In this document: piece after piece, positions 1-13,163 of the stretch
How the letters are laid out: every line of letters starts with the position of its first letter
Position numbering within the stretch: the first letter of the stretch is position 1
NCBI RefSeq assembly: GCF_905147045.1
Contig: NC_065889.1
Coordinates: forward strand, 5,585,001 to 5,649,000
From: Nymphalis io
Lineage: Eukaryota; Arthropoda; Insecta; Lepidoptera; Nymphalidae
DNA length: 64,000 nucleotides
Reading direction: 5' to 3'
Notes under the pieces: model-generated
What the model was told of the DNA's origin: nothing
The model's database searches: none
Seen by the model: the letters and a program-made list of their open reading frames with translations, nothing else
Made by a program: the position numbers and the translations under genes

Positions 1-2960
1 GCCCAAAAAAAGGCCCCCAGTTACCGGCAAGCCCGCTAGGCCCGACCAAGGTAGCGGTCGCGGTATCGGCAGGGCAGGGGGTGCTAAGAATCACCGGTTC
101 ACGGAAGGCTACCGTATAAAACGACTGCACATGGCAACGTATAATGGACGCTCGATGAGGCTGGACCATCACACCTCGCCGAATTAGAAGTAGAGTTAAG
201 TCATATAAACTCTCATATACTGGGGTTATCTGAAGTCCGAAGACAGGGGGAGGACACGATAACTCTAGAGTCCGGTAACTTACTCTACTTCCGCGAAGGT
301 GATAACCTCTCCCAGGGTGGTGTCGGTTTTCTAGTCAAAAAGGATCTCATTAGCAGCATTGTGGAAATCAGTAGTGTGTCGAACCGGGTAGCGTACCTTG
401 TCCTAAAACTTTCCGACAGGTACTCCCTGAAGGTCGTACAGGTATATGCGCCAACTTCGACATACTCTGATGTGGTCGAAGCGATGTATGAGGACATCGC
501 AAAGGCCCTCAACGACACCTCGAAGGCCCACTACAATGTTGTTATGGGAGACTTCAATGCTAAAGTGGGAGTACAAGATAGCGGTGAATCGAAAGTCGGA
601 CCTTACGGCTTGGGCTGCAGAAACCACAGGGGGCAAATGCTGGTAAACTTTCTCGAAGCGCAGGGGCTTTTTTTGATGAATTCTTTCTTTCAAAAGAAGC
701 CTCAGAGGAGGTGGACCTGGCGAAGCCCCGATAACGTGACAAGGAACGAGATAGACTTTATCATTTCGAATAAAAGGCACATATTTAGAGATGTTTCAGT
801 GATCAACAGGTTTAATACCGGAAGTGATCACCGCTTGGTTCGAGGCACTCTAAATATCAACTTAAAAGCCGAAAGATCGAGAATGATGAGGTCTACTCTC
901 CGACCTACCATGCTCCAAGCTGCTCAAGGCTCCGAAAAGTTCCAAATGGAACTTCAAAATCAATTCACCGCGTTGGAAACCATAAGCAGCATTGATGAGA
1001 GAACCGACACGCTGGTCAAAATACTGCAAAACACATCCCGCAAGTGTTTTCCGCCACAGAGAAGAGACAACGCACCAAAACTCTCTGCTGAGACACTCGA
1101 GCTCATGAGAAAACGACGAGAACTACCATCGTTTTTGTCAGATAAGGCCTTAAACCGAACAATAAAAACGCTGACGCGACGCGATCTCCGACGCTCCAAT
1201 ACCCGTGCCATCAAGGCTGCGATTGAGCAAAATCGGGGATCGAAAGTGTTCGCTCGCAAGTTTGGGAGGCCGCGTCTGACAAAACTTAAAACTGAAAATG
1301 GTGGGGTCGTTACCTCTAGACCTGAGATTATCGGAGAAGTAGAGAGGTTTTATGGGCAGTTGTTCTCTTCAAGATCGGATAAACCCATGGGAATCAGTAT
1401 TGATGACCAGCGCGCCCCTCTTATGCGCCATTACTCCGAGGAGCTCCCGGTCGTTGACCAAGGAGAGATTAGGGCGGCTCTAGAACAGCTTAAAAACAAC
1501 AAATCTCCGGGAGATGACGGAATCACAACAGAGTTGCTTAAGGCAGGCGGGACTCCGGTCCTGAAAGAGCTAGCAAGCCTCTTTAATTCCGTCATCCAAC
1601 ATGGCAAGACCCCGGAAACGTGGAGCGGGAGTGGGGTGGTACTGTTTTTCAAGAAAGGTGATAAAACCCTCTTGAAAAACTACAGACCAATCTCCCTCCT
1701 GAGTCACGTGTATAAGCTGTTCTCAAGAGTCGTCACGAACCGTCTCGTCAGACGACTTGACGAGTTCCAGCCCCCAGAGCAAGCCGGCTTTCGATCAGGC
1801 TACAGCACCGTGGACCACATCCATACTGTTCGGCAGATTGTGCAGAAGACCGAAGAGTACAATCAGCCGCTGTGTATGGCATTTGTGGACTACGAGAAAG
1901 CCTTCGACTCCATCGAAACCTGGGCAGTGCTCGACTCATTGCAGAGATGTCATATCGATTGGAGATATATCGAGGTACTGAGATGTCTGTACAACGCCGC
2001 TACAATGACTGTCCACATCCAGGACTGTAAGACGAAGGCGATCCAACTGCGCAGAGGGGTGAGACAGGGGGATGTAATATCCCCGAAACTGTTCACCAAC
2101 GCGTTGGAAGACGTTTTCAAAACGCTGGATTGGACTAGGTATGGAGTCAATGTAAACGGCGAGTACATCTCACACCTTCGATTTGCCGACGATATCGTCA
2201 TCATAGCAGAGTCGCTGGAACAACTCACCGAAATGCTGCGTAGCCTAGGCGAGTCTTCCCGGCGTGTCGGTCTCGGTATGAACTTGGACAAGACCAAGGT
2301 CATGTTCAATAGGCATGTCGTGCCGGGACCGATATACGTCGAGGGGAAACCTCTCGAAGTTGTTAGTGAATATAGCTACCTAGGACAGATAATACAAGTC
2401 GGTAGGAACAACTTCGAGAAGGAAGCCGATCGAAGAATTCGCTTGGGATGGGCAGCATTTGGCAACCTTCGTCAAGTCCTCAAGTCGTCTATACCGCAAT
2501 GTTTGAAGACGAAAGTCTTCAACTAATGCGTCTTACCTGCCATGACATACGGTGCCGAAACGTGGACACTAACTGCGGGACTAGTCCACAAATTCAAAGT
2601 CGCTCAGCGTGCTATGGAGCGAGCTATGCTCGGAGTATCTTTGAAGGATAAGATCAGAAATGAGATTATCCGGAAAAGAACCGGAGTCACCGACATAGCT
2701 TGCAAAATTAGCAGGCTGAAGTGGCAGTGGGCTGGTCACGTATGTCGTAGGACCGATGGCCGTTGGAGCAGACGAGTCCTAGAGTGGAGACCGCGAATCG
2801 GCAAGCGCAGCGTAGGGCGCCCTCCAGCCAGGTGGACCGACGACCTTAAGAAGGTGGCGGGCACCAACTGGATGCGGAAGGCGGAGGACAGGGAGCTTTG
2901 GCGCACCTTGGGAGAGGCCTATGTTCAGCAGTGGACAACGATTGGCTGTTGATTGATAGA
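1..2960 (+). mobile_element. RTE-type non-LTR retrotransposon, copy 1 (cut by window edge)
   Basis: The first bases already lie inside the element: they match an internal part of copy 2 (which reaches 28474), so about 200 bp of the 5' end are outside the window. The body encodes an APE-like endonuclease and a reverse transcriptase in one frame. The 3' end follows the stop codon almost at once, with a short GATT-type repeat (TTGATTGATA, about 2949-2958) instead of a poly(A) tail. A single ORF, a length near 3.2 kb and a short-repeat tail fit the RTE clade. By eye it is nearly identical to the copies at 25318 and 49454, which suggests recent activity. The clade is recognised from protein motifs, not from a tree. 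Confidence 0.9.
131..2952 (+). pseudogene. RTE endonuclease-reverse transcriptase ORF, copy 1 (frameshift plus one nonsense codon)
   Basis: An ATG at 131 opens a short reading (MATYNGRSMRLDHH) typical of the start of an APE endonuclease, but it stops at TAG 185-187. The main frame is open from 145 and carries the rest of the enzyme, so about 2 extra bases near 171-174 separate the two. Endonuclease motifs follow: GLSEVRR near 226, GDFNA at 547-561 and SDHRLV at 823-840. The RT motifs are PGDDGI, the VDYEKAFDS box, RRGVRQGD and FADDIVII. A CAA-to-TAA change at 2524-2526 ends the long frame; copy 3 has CAA there. Reading resumes in the same frame (2527-2952) through the C-terminal YGAETW and CRRTDGRW region. 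The protein would act in its own RNP to nick target DNA and prime reverse transcription. This copy is probably dead. Confidence 0.88.
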
Positions 2961-3198
2961 TATACCGATAGTTAATAATAATTTATTGAAAATAATTATA
3001 GAAATATTATTGAGTACGGAATTCAGTGGTTACAAAAACAAATAAATTATACTTTTCGCACTTAACCAAGAATATTACAATACGTTTGAAGATGATGTTC
3101 AAAAGAAATTTTCGGTTTACACCGAGCGATTGAATTTGCTCGCTAAAGTAACAATCATTACTTAAAAGGACGATAAAGATATATTTGAAATTTCGATT
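2961..3198. other. AT-rich flank, nothing recognised
   Basis: This is the 3' flank of RTE copy 1. I see no ORF with coding character and no clear repeat. Confidence 0.5.
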
Positions 3199-3492
3199 TT
3201 CTTTTTTTTATAGTATAGGAAGGTGGACGAGCATATGGGCCACCTGGTGGTAAGTGGTCACCAACGCCCATAGACATTGGCATTGTAGGAAATGTTAACC
3301 ATCGCTTACATCACCAATGCGCCACCAACTTTGGGAAATAAGATGTTATGTCCCTTGTGCCTGTAATTACACTGGCTCACTCACTCTTCAAACCGGAACA
3401 CAACAATACCAAGTACTGCTGTTTTGCGGTAGAATATCTGATGAACAGGTGGTACCTATACAGACGAGCTTGCACAAAGCTCTACCACTAGT
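3199..3492 (-). repeat. SINE family A, near full length
   Basis: Read on the minus strand it begins near 3492 with CTACCACTAG...GAGCTTGTGC, then a GGTTTGAAG motif like a weak tRNA box B, then the stretch around GGTGGCGCATTGG and CGATGGTTAAC. It ends in the tail CACTTACCACCAGGTGGCCC followed by an A-rich run. The same order of blocks is seen at 31010 and 33774. Confidence 0.8.
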
Positions 3493-3913
3493 AGGTTGGT
3501 AGTTCGCGTCGTCTGCTTTGTTTTCAATACAGGGATTAAGGAAAAAATCATATTCAGTCTACGAAGTTCAAGAAAATATCATTGACGGTTCCATTCCGTA
3601 AATATTTTAAATTGAATTGTAATCTCCTTACAGATCGGTATTGGGAATCAATTTACTGAGATTCTGTCTATTGTTTACGGCCTTATTAGAATATATATTT
3701 TTCATGAAATGTTCTTCCTTTGTTCCTTGAATATTATGATTTTATATTTAATTCTGACATTGAAGCTATGTTTCGAAATCTATTTTTATTTCTCTTTTGT
3801 TTTCATTGTATGTATTCCATGTTTTACATAATATTTATGTAATAACTTACTTATTAATGTGGCGGGTAACTTGTAGGACTGTAGATCAAATGTTTCAAAT
3901 CGTGTTAGACCGA

Positions 3914-4065
3914 TGTTATTGGGTTTTTCATGAAATATTCAGTATTAACCTGGAGGTAGGAAGCTTTTATTAGTAATTACGTCCGGGAAGCACGCAAAGC
4001 CGTTAACCGAAGCGCCTGAACTCTCTCCGGTTATAATGCCGTTCCATCGAATATAAGTGTGCATC
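3914..4065 (+). repeat. SINE family C, 3' part
   Basis: It shares the blocks AAGCACGCAAAGCCGTTA, GCGCCTGAACTCTCTCCGGT and CCATCGAAT with the fuller copy at 35405. The tRNA-like head is missing or too diverged to see. Confidence 0.6.
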
Positions 4066-5917
4066 TACACAGTTAGCTAGTATTATTGTGAATTATCTAC
4101 CAGTGACTGGAAACAGAAGTACAAAATATGTATATTTCATTAAATCTCTATTTAAAATCTAAATTCTAAGGCGATACAAAAACAAATCCAAGCAAATTTC
4201 AAGTTTATGAAGCAACGCTTAAAAACCATTCATAAATAATGTATATACTCAACGCAATATTATATAGGAATATATATATTTAATTGTATTTGATTGATAT
4301 AACTCTGTAATTAGAATTGAGGCAAATCTCAACTACTGAGCTGGTTGTTTTTTTTGTCAAAGATCTACCTTTAGCACCGGTAGTAGATGTACATATTACA
4401 ATACTGTAACACGACTATTCAAGAGTGCTCCTATAAGTCTACTTGAATAAAGAATATTTAGATTTGATTTGAACGTTCGGATAGTTTTAGATAATCGTTA
4501 AGCGAGTGACAGATTAAAAATACGCTTAATTTTTTAAAGTATATATTAATTGCACTAAACACCTAGTGATAAAAAAGTTATCTTAACTTACAAACATTTT
4601 TTTTCTTTTCCATTTCATAAGAACATAACCTCAATAAATGCCTCTGATTTGTCTTTATTTGTTGTCACTTTACATATTATAAGACTATTATTATAACTTT
4701 AACTATTGTAGAAACAAGTTTTATCTACTGCTTAAACTTAGCTAGAGATACCCAATCTAAACTATCTCTAAGTTTCGTTAGCTAATCTAACTTTCACTTC
4801 ACTTGTTACACTAATTAGCTTCAAGGCGTCATGTAGAATTTATGTAGAAAATTTATACTTAGTTAGGTATAAATTTCTCGATACTTGAGCGTCGTATTAG
4901 AAGCATAGTTCTGTAATTATTATTATATAGTGATACAAGATCGTTTGAGCCGAGATGGTGTAGTGATCTCGATTGCAGATTCACGTCTGGGCAAGAACCA
5001 CATTGCGAGTCCAGGTTTGAAGATCAGTAGTTAAAATCTACTTGATCATCTCGGCTCTTGGGTATATAATAATTATAACTGTTAAAATTTGGAAAAAAAT
5101 CCGAATGTGATTTGCCTTTTTCTGTCTTCATTCTTTATTCATTTAAAAGAAGCGAAATCCTTAAAAAAATATTGGCTATTTCTGCTGCTTAAGCCTTTTC
5201 CTAAATCCGCCGACCCACCAATGTAAAAATTTGTTACCTAAATATCGGTTACAACATCCGCAAACCAGCTTAGCATATAACATCTAAATTTTATTTATTC
5301 AGAAATTGTATACGTTTGAAAGAATAAAACTCGATTTAAAAAATAAGAAAATCTGTCAATTTTAACAAATTGTCATATTAAATAATGAATATACAAATCG
5401 AAGAAACGATGTTTTAATATCGTGAAGGTGTGATACTATTTAATATCTACATACTAAGGACCCTTGTTTCACTTCATCTCTCAACCTTCATTATTCTAAT
5501 TTAGATCGTACAACAATCGATTATTGTTTTCAGAATTAGTTTTCGATAACTATTCGAACTATTTAAAAGTGACAATTAATTTACATATTTATATATAATA
5601 TACTAGTATCTTAATTCACTAATACAAAACGTTAGTGCACCGCCTCCGTGGAGCGTAGCTTCTAATTAAATCTATAAGAAAGATTTATTCAAATCGGACT
5701 GGTTGATTATGAGATTAGCGCTCAGGCAAACTTTCCAGCTTCATAATGTTCCCTTGTACATCTTGCTTGTCCGTGATTTATTTTTAGTTCTATTGGATTT
5801 GATGTACAATAAAGAATATTTGTATGCTATTTTGATGTTACTGTATGTATAGACATATATGTATGTATATAGTGTAAATACAGGAACAAGGAATGTAACA
5901 CTTTAATTTCCAAATAT
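4066..5917. other. Gene-free AT-rich DNA
   Basis: There are no long ORFs and no splice-bounded coding segments. The only recognisable item is a decayed tRNA-like SINE head near 4948-5062 (GAGCCGAGATGGTGTAGTG), which also ends with an inverted echo (CATCTCGGCTCTT). The remainder is AT-rich sequence without visible structure. Confidence 0.5.
4948..5062 (+). repeat. SINE family B head, decayed
   Basis: GAGCCGAGATGGTGTAGTG resembles the box A head of the SINE at 63115 (GAGCCGAGATGGCCTAGTG). The body is lost. The segment closes with a reverse-complement echo of the head (CATCTCGGCTC) near 5048, so it may be a fold-back pair of fragments. Confidence 0.45.
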
Positions 5918-6052
5918 GGTGGCGTTTTGGCGATGTAAGGGATGGTTAATATTTCTTACAGTGACAAAGTCCAAGGTCGGTGACAACCACTTACCATCAA
6001 GTGGTTCATTTGATAGTGTGTCAACCTATTTTTAATAAAAAAAGATACTGGA
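5918..6052 (+). repeat. SINE family A, 3' half
   Basis: GGTGGCGTTTTGGCGATGTA, GATGGTTAATATTTCTTACA and CCACTTACCATCAAGTGG occur in the same order as in the full copies, ending in an A-rich tail. Confidence 0.7.
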
Positions 6053-9000
6053 TTGTATTTATACTGGCATCAAAATTGTAAAATCTAAGTTCAATCAGTA
6101 GAGCTGTTTTTTCAATAAATTTGCAATATTTATACACATTATTTAAACCGATGAAGTTAAATTAGAACTTATATCAACAACAATTACCTATATTACTATA
6201 TACCTACATTAGTTTATTTATAAAACAAGTAATTGGATATCATTGCTTTTTGGATCAAAAACATATTTTCTTCGACGGAGATGACATATCAAAGAATAAA
6301 ATTCTTATTATGAAAAATATTACATAAAAAATTTCAAACTAAGATAAAAATAAGTCCCATAATACTAAATAATATGTTCATGTATCTTTACCTTATACGC
6401 TTAAATACTCCTCCCTATTAGATATAATATTAAGTCCACGTAATAAAAGATATGGAACTCACAATAAATTTGTTGTATATAAATAATAATAATTGGATCC
6501 TGGCCTTGCGCATGGGGACCGATTTCAAAGACAACAAGTCATCTGTAGGAGAAATTATAGTACACATGTGAGTGTACAAAAACAGAAATAGTATTTTATC
6601 ACTCTTATACCCCGATGGGATATGACAGAGGAGTGAGGCACTGGCCCAATGACTATATATACTTTTCGAGGCACGGGAGTGTGTCATCATTGACAATTAA
6701 TTGAAAATCATTGACAAAAAACTTTTTATTGACTCGACCCAAGGTTCTAAACTGAGAACTCGGGTTTTGATTTAAACTAACTAATTTACCGCCAGGATCT
6801 GATGTTTTCTTCTCAATTATACTGTATATAAATTATTTAAATATTAGTGTTTTTTTGCTAGAATAATAAATAAGACCTTTGACTTACTTTATTGAAGCCT
6901 TGCAAGCAATTTTAAATGATTATTTAACTACTTTATTACATGTGAGTTTACCAGTGAAATGCTACTGTGGACGTTTAGTAAGATACTCAGTCAGTATTTA
7001 AATTATTGATGTAAAATATCGACTGGTGCACCTTGGTGGTAAGACCAGCTCACCGTGACGGCATACGGGATGACGTTCTCTAATGCCGTCATGGCTCTCT
7101 GCCGCTTTTCTATTCCCTTGTATGTGCGTGGCGAGTATACTACATATTTCGTGGCGGCGTATAATTATTATAACATTAAGAAAAATATATTTATTTTATT
7201 ATTGAGGAAACTATGTTTTTATTTATTTTAATCCATATTTATTTATTTATTATCGTTCAATAACCATCAATTTCAATATGTCACATCTGCCAGGCGTGCC
7301 GTTAAGATCACGTATAATATTGAAATGTTATTTGTTTGAAACCAAAACCAAAATTTTAAATATATATGATATTCCTAAGCGGTACCTCAAGTTATAATAA
7401 TTAAAAATTAATTTAACGAAAATCCCAACACACATTTATAACCCGCCTTTAATATAGTATGCTTGCTCCGGTCCTTTACGTCAAAGCAATCAAGAGGATA
7501 ATTGAGCTGAAATGAGCTAAACGGGTTTTATAAACTTATACGTGATACAATTTATTAAAGGCATGCGAAGATTCAAATAGTCATTCAAATTTGATTTACC
7601 ATATTAATCCCCTCTTCATGGTTAAAACGTTAATCTCATTTGCTTAAAATGTATGTGTATTGCGATAAATTAACACAAGAATAAGAGTATTATAATTTGG
7701 TAAGACTACCTAGTAATGTACAAAACAATTAAACAATATCGTTAAAGACCCAAATAGTTATTTACCTGTCCCGACAACAAATTGATTATCCAATCAAATC
7801 ACGTCACGTACTAGATTTATTCGCTTATTTTTTCTTTGCTGAAAATCAAATTTTATTGAATTATTATTTAGAAAAATATCTTTGCACTCTTTTATTTTAT
7901 CGAGTTAGGAAATAATCTTTAGATACAATGTTATTATTAAAAAATAAGTGCTATTTATAAAAACGAATGCAAAAAAGCAACATTAAGCTGAATTAACGTA
8001 CCTATCTAAAACACGACTAATGCTTTGAATAAATAAAGCAATTCAAACACCATCCACGTAATTGGGTTAAAGAGAGCTCACTAATAAATTATATAAGTAC
8101 CTATTTACTTTGAGACGAGTTACCCCAAAGTCTACGGGAGGTAGCGAGTCCTTCATGACCTTTTCGGGAAATTAAGCGAAATGGACGAGACAAGTCCTTA
8201 CTTACTTTGCAAATGAGATCTTTACACAAATCATCAAAGTAATTTTAGTTTGAAAAGCATAACGAAATTTTAATGTTCATGACATTTTCGTTAACGACAA
8301 TTTTTTAAAGTTTATATAAGTCGATTTTTAGGTAAAGGATAATGAGAGTCCATTCAATGGACGCTGCTGATTTATTTTTAGGACGAATGGTTTTCTTATT
8401 GCTCTATAGCCTCTGCCAACGATTGCAGATTGTTTGTGAGGAATGTTTACTTACGTACTCATTCATTATACATACGCAGCTCAGCCCATGGCCGTGTACG
8501 TTATATTGTCGCAGCTGCTGCTCGCTCCAATATTTGTCCTCTTTGAAATAAGGCCAATATCAGTAAAAGTTTTCGTGCGCTGCTCCATTATTTATTCACA
8601 GCCTTCAACGTTTCTTAACTTTTCGAGGGATCTGGGCAAACGCTAATATAACGGTGTGGCTCGTCCGGTACAGTTGGCGGATTTTTATTTAAGCAACGTC
8701 TCGAGTTTAGACTTTAATATATAATTTCAGTTGAAAAAGTAAAGTTTTTTTCCGGTACGTTTATTACCTGGTAGGCTATGAAATCCGAATTAGGTTATTT
8801 AAACTTGTGTGAAAAATCCAACTCGGCATCCCTGGGGCGAGAGCTCGAAATAGGTAGAATAAATCAACTAGCATTCGTTATAATTTTAATTTTACAGTAA
8901 ACAATATACAAGAATAATTTTATATTTATAAATGGAATGCATAAGTTTTATAAGTTTATTAGTTATTGAACGAGACGTGTCGTGCACTGGTTTGTACTAA

Positions 9001-10016
9001 ACGAAATCGAGAATTATACGAAGTGACGTCAGAGGCGTGTGACATTCCGTTTCACGCTACGAACACTGAGGTTAACGCTACTCTGTGTAAGTACAAACAT
9101 AATAGGTAGCAAAGGATATAAAGCTTTGTATAAAATATTACGATAGCACTCCCGCTTATAGCGTCTGAAATGTTTTAGCGTTGGGGAGCCCGTGAACATC
9201 TTGAGTACTTCAGATTATTTGTTGTTATAAATAAATTTCATGATCACATTTACATATAATTTTGAATTGTTAATAATTCAAATATAAAACAACATCTGAT
9301 CAAGTTGTTAATTGTTAAATGATTAACATTCAAATTAGATCACCGACGGAAAAATAGCATTGACTATGTAAACATGAGTTAATCAAAATTCCGGATGCTT
9401 CGCAAAAAAACACAAAAATACTGCGGTTCGGATCGGATATAACGCAGTATTTTTAGTAATTGAAATACAAGAGCGTCTATGAAATTCTATTTTTCGTTGA
9501 AATAATATTTACTGATGTTACGTTTTGATCAATATATAATATATGGGTCATTTGGGTTTTGCTTCAAAATAAATACTGCATGTAATGATGTACCTATGTA
9601 CTGTTTTTAAACTTTTACAGATATAGAAAATGTATTTTTTTTAAATAACTAGGACACTTAATTCTTTGAACGATTATGAAGCATTTTATTTGATTATATA
9701 CTGTGATATTGATTTGTTGTTTTAGCCACTCATACTTACATTTTCCATGAGTATCATTTCAATTTCAATTTCAAAATTGAAGAAATGTCATTTGTGAAAT
9801 GTTAATAAGTTATTGGAAATAGGAAATGAAAGAATAATAATTTCATACTAAGAACACTTTCTTGTATCAAATCATATTTAATATTATTTACCCTAGGAAA
9901 GTAATTTCGAACGATAAATACCAAAAAAATAAACTAATATGATGGTGGAAACGTCATTGACAATGTCAAATTAGTATTCTAAAAAAAATATTTAAATTTA
10001 GAACAATAAATTTAAT
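6053..10016. other. Gene-free AT-rich DNA
   Basis: I find no convincing coding sequence in about 4 kb. The short ORFs near 8342-8646 overlap in two frames and lack family resemblance. One decayed SINE piece (6595-6690) and a short hairpin (TGACGGCAT 7056-7064 with ATGCCGTCA 7083-7091) are the only structures I see. Confidence 0.5.
6595..6690 (-). repeat. SINE family C, body fragment
   Basis: On the minus strand, ACTCCCGTGCCTCGAAAAG, GGCCAGTGCCTCACTCCTCT and TCCCATCGGGGTATAAGAG match the body of the copies at 34395 and 35405 with many changes. Confidence 0.5.
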
Positions 10017-10049
10017 AACGAATTAGATGTAGGTAACATCTAATTCGTT
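10017..10049. repeat. Perfect inverted repeat, 14-bp arms
   Basis: AACGAATTAGATGT (10017-10030) and its exact reverse complement (10036-10049) are separated by AGGTA. Confidence 0.9.
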
Positions 10050-12153
10050 TAGATACTAGTAATACATAAAATATTAATAGTAATAAGTCAATTCTTATCA
10101 ATCCCAGGGAAATCCCAATTTGAATGAATGAATGAATAAATGACAGTTTCAAAATGTGCCTTACTAAAACATTTCACAACATAACAGAAACCATAACCAT
10201 TAAGTGTAATGGACAATTTGTAAGTTCCATAGTTTTAATCAACAAAAAGCTAAACGGAAGGCTCGGGTAAGTTGAATCAATTAAACCTTCCCCTATCCTC
10301 TGTAATGTTGGCTTAAATCGTATCTGATAGTATCATTAATCGGTGAGGCTGATGAACGATACATTTATTAGATACCTTTATATTTATCGTTACGATGTGT
10401 TTGAATTATTATATATATAAATATATACTATACATAAGAAATTTCTGCTTATATTCAATATCTTCATTGCATATGTGTCTTAATTTTTTTTTATACATTT
10501 AAAAATCTACTTAAGCAGTTCCAGATGTATTAGCTGTTCTCTTTATATTCAAAGTATTTTCGAGTTGAAATCGCGACCATAATGACTAATATACAAAATT
10601 AGTAGCTCATAGAATTCCATTCATATAAATATTCATAACAAAGTTTGAGACGATCCAGTAACTAGAACACTTTTATATTAAGCGAACATAGCAGGATCAA
10701 AGAGTGTCCGATGGAATTTTATCACAAGTATAATCTCCGAACCGCACCGATTGGAGCCAACGTGGGGGAATAACCTCCAATCCTTTTTCTTCTAGGTGTG
10801 AGGACAACTTCCCACAGCAGTCAAACATTTATCGCTGTTACTTTTAACATTTATATAAAATTCGAGAAGTAAAATGAAATTAGGAAAATGCAGCAGTCGA
10901 GAATGTATAATACATTTTGAAATAACATTTTAACCTGAATATACTTACCGTATTTTTAAAGCGAGTCAAAATTCTGATATTTAAGTACGTAAAATGTATT
11001 TTATAACTTTAAGTTTTGTATCCAAATGTTGTGATATCAAAATAGATATTTTAATTGTGCTTATAACCAAATCGAAACGCGATATGATTTTGCTAGTTGA
11101 TACGAAAATTTTGTATAAGTTACATATAATTCTATGTATTAACTTTATCAGTTCATACAATGGGTATTGGTGGTTTTGTGCAAAACGGTCTGGGTATCAC
11201 TCACTTATTCTACCACCACACATAAAGTACCTGGAACGCAGTAATACTCTGTATTTTATGCACAAGGGATACACATTTGCGTTACCTTTTTGAAGGGACA
11301 AAAGTTTATGGCATCTCTTCGCTTAAAAGTAAAAGTTTATGCTAAAATAAGTAAAAAAAAAGAAGAATTACAATATAAAAACCAGGCAAGGAAAGAAGAC
11401 TTAAGTTTTTTTGAAAAAAAAAAAATATTACAAATTTTATCATGTTCATTTATTTTTATACATAAGGATTTGAACCGTTTATACTAAAGTAAATTCATAT
11501 TTTACCTATCATTAATAAATTAACGCAAAAAAAATCATAAAAGTTCATAATTAAGTTAGTAATGCAAGCAATTGTAAAATGTTGCTTTAATGGGCAAACT
11601 TTGAAGGAATCGCCCAAATACCAGACGCGACCATGAAGGGATACAATTTAAAGTTATTTTGTAACTACTGCTTATATTGGTACACTGTAATATTATGTAA
11701 GTGGATTGGTTGTACTCTAATCTACTATAGCGTTTTAAAAGTGATTGGATAATTATTATAAATGCAGCACAGTTATAACAAAATATATGGAGGGTGATAA
11801 AACGGTTATATTAAATTTGTTAAGTCTTTGCTTAAGTCTAAAGTCTGAATCTTAGAAAACTTTATTCTACTAAATATAGTCCATTAGGATAATACTTATT
11901 AGAAATATTCGCTAATAATGTTCTATAATAATAGATAATAAATATATTTACATTACAATGGTTTAATAATATTTTTATTGTAGCTCTCTAGCATCCGCCA
12001 CAAGCAGCTACATACCGGCAAAAGCATCCAACGTAATAAAGTAACTTGTGTGTGGTGAAATATGATCTAAAGCTTCCCCCGGGGAAGAGGCCTCTACCTA
12101 GCAGTGGGATATATACTGTATCTTAGTACTGTCAGAAATATTAATTAAATTGA
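10050..12153. other. Gene-free AT-rich DNA with faint SINE traces
   Basis: This holds a GAAT microsatellite near 10122-10139 and decayed SINE-like pieces near 10735-10830 (family B: CCGATTGGAGCCAACGTGGG), 11160-11272 (family A head) and 12075-12122 (family B tail: AGCAGTGGGATATA). The ORFs near 10994-11487 are AT-rich and show no family resemblance. Confidence 0.45.
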
Positions 12154-12220
12154 TATTTTTTAAAGTGAATTAGGAGTTTTATAATCACTTTATAAAACTC
12201 CTAATTCACTTTAAAAAATA
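12154..12220. repeat. Perfect 67-bp fold-back (31-bp arms, 5-bp loop)
   Basis: The left arm 12154-12184 is an exact reverse complement of the right arm 12190-12220, around the loop TCACT. The flanks do not share an obvious target-site duplication. The loop is shorter than is usual for microRNA precursors. It could form a cruciform in DNA or a hairpin in RNA. Confidence 0.95.
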
Positions 12221-12905
12221 CCATATTTAGCGTATAATTTTACTATGTAATACGGCTTTGTGCGACCGAGCCTCGGTATTTACCTACCACTACCCACTTA
12301 TACTACCGTCAAACATCAAGTCTAGTTGTCATGGTTGGTGAAATATTGATAATTTCTGCTTTCCTAAAATTAAAACGAATATAGATAATATTTTGACAGA
12401 TTAATAGACAACAGGTAATATAATTTAATAAAAATATTTAATAAATACTACTTAATATTCTTTTTGTTGTCTGATATTGCATGACCCGTTTTTGTTCCAA
12501 ATCCCGAATGAGAAATATTTTTCAAATACAAAAGGAGAATAATTATTATTCATGGGACAGCGAACAGGAGGAAGCAGGAGGTTTATATTAATTGCGTGGA
12601 CTTAGAAGTAATGGTCTTGTATTAATATATTTTTATAATAAGTTACGTTTTTTTATTAAATTATGAATATAAAAGCTAATCTAAAAGATTTAATTCAAAC
12701 AAACTAAAAAGTGAGATAGGCTTAAAGGATAGAATATATGGGTTTTAACTGAAGGTTTCAGGTTAAAATTCCAATATGCAAAAAAATTGATGGATAGAAC
12801 AGCTATCTTCAGTGTTGTGAAATAACGTCTAAGCCACAACAAGACAAAAAGCCTTTGCCCTGTAGTGGGTGTAGTAAACAATGATATTTTATCACACTAG
12901 ATATG

Positions 12906-13163
12906 TTATAATAATAATAATATCCTGAGACATTTTTCATACACGGCCATCTGGTCCCAAACTAAGCTTGTACTATGGAAACCGGACAACTGATATACAT
13001 ATACTATTTTTCTTTTGTAAATACATACTTATATAGATAATTACACCCAGACTCAGGACAAACAGACATGTTTATGCACACAAATATCCGTCCTGGGTGG
13101 GAATCGAACCCACAACCTTTGGTGTGAAAGGCAAGCATCCACCAACCACGCCAACCGGCACGT
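12906..13163 (-). repeat. tRNA-derived SINE (family E), near full length
   Basis: On the minus strand it starts near 13163 with GTGCCGGTTGGCGTGGTTGG (box A-like). A TTTCAC anticodon-loop-like stretch and a good box B (GGTTCGATTCC) follow. A tRNA-unrelated body (TGTTTGTCCTGAGTCTGGGT) leads to a tail of ATT triplets near 12908-12921. The tRNA-like region cannot form a proper acceptor stem, so it is a SINE rather than a tRNA gene. The TTTCAC loop hints at a tRNA-Glu ancestor; this is tentative. Confidence 0.85.

Noticed and set aside
960..2309. Antisense ORFs inside RTE copy 1 (and matching ones in copies 2 and 3)
   Set aside because: They are shadows of the RT frame: they recur identically in all copies and show no domain.
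8342..8646. Pair of overlapping plus-strand ORFs
   Set aside because: They occupy two frames of one segment, lack motifs and show no codon bias.
13084..13163. Possible tRNA gene on the minus strand
   Set aside because: Box A and box B are good, but the acceptor-stem ends do not pair, and a SINE body with an ATT-repeat tail follows at once.
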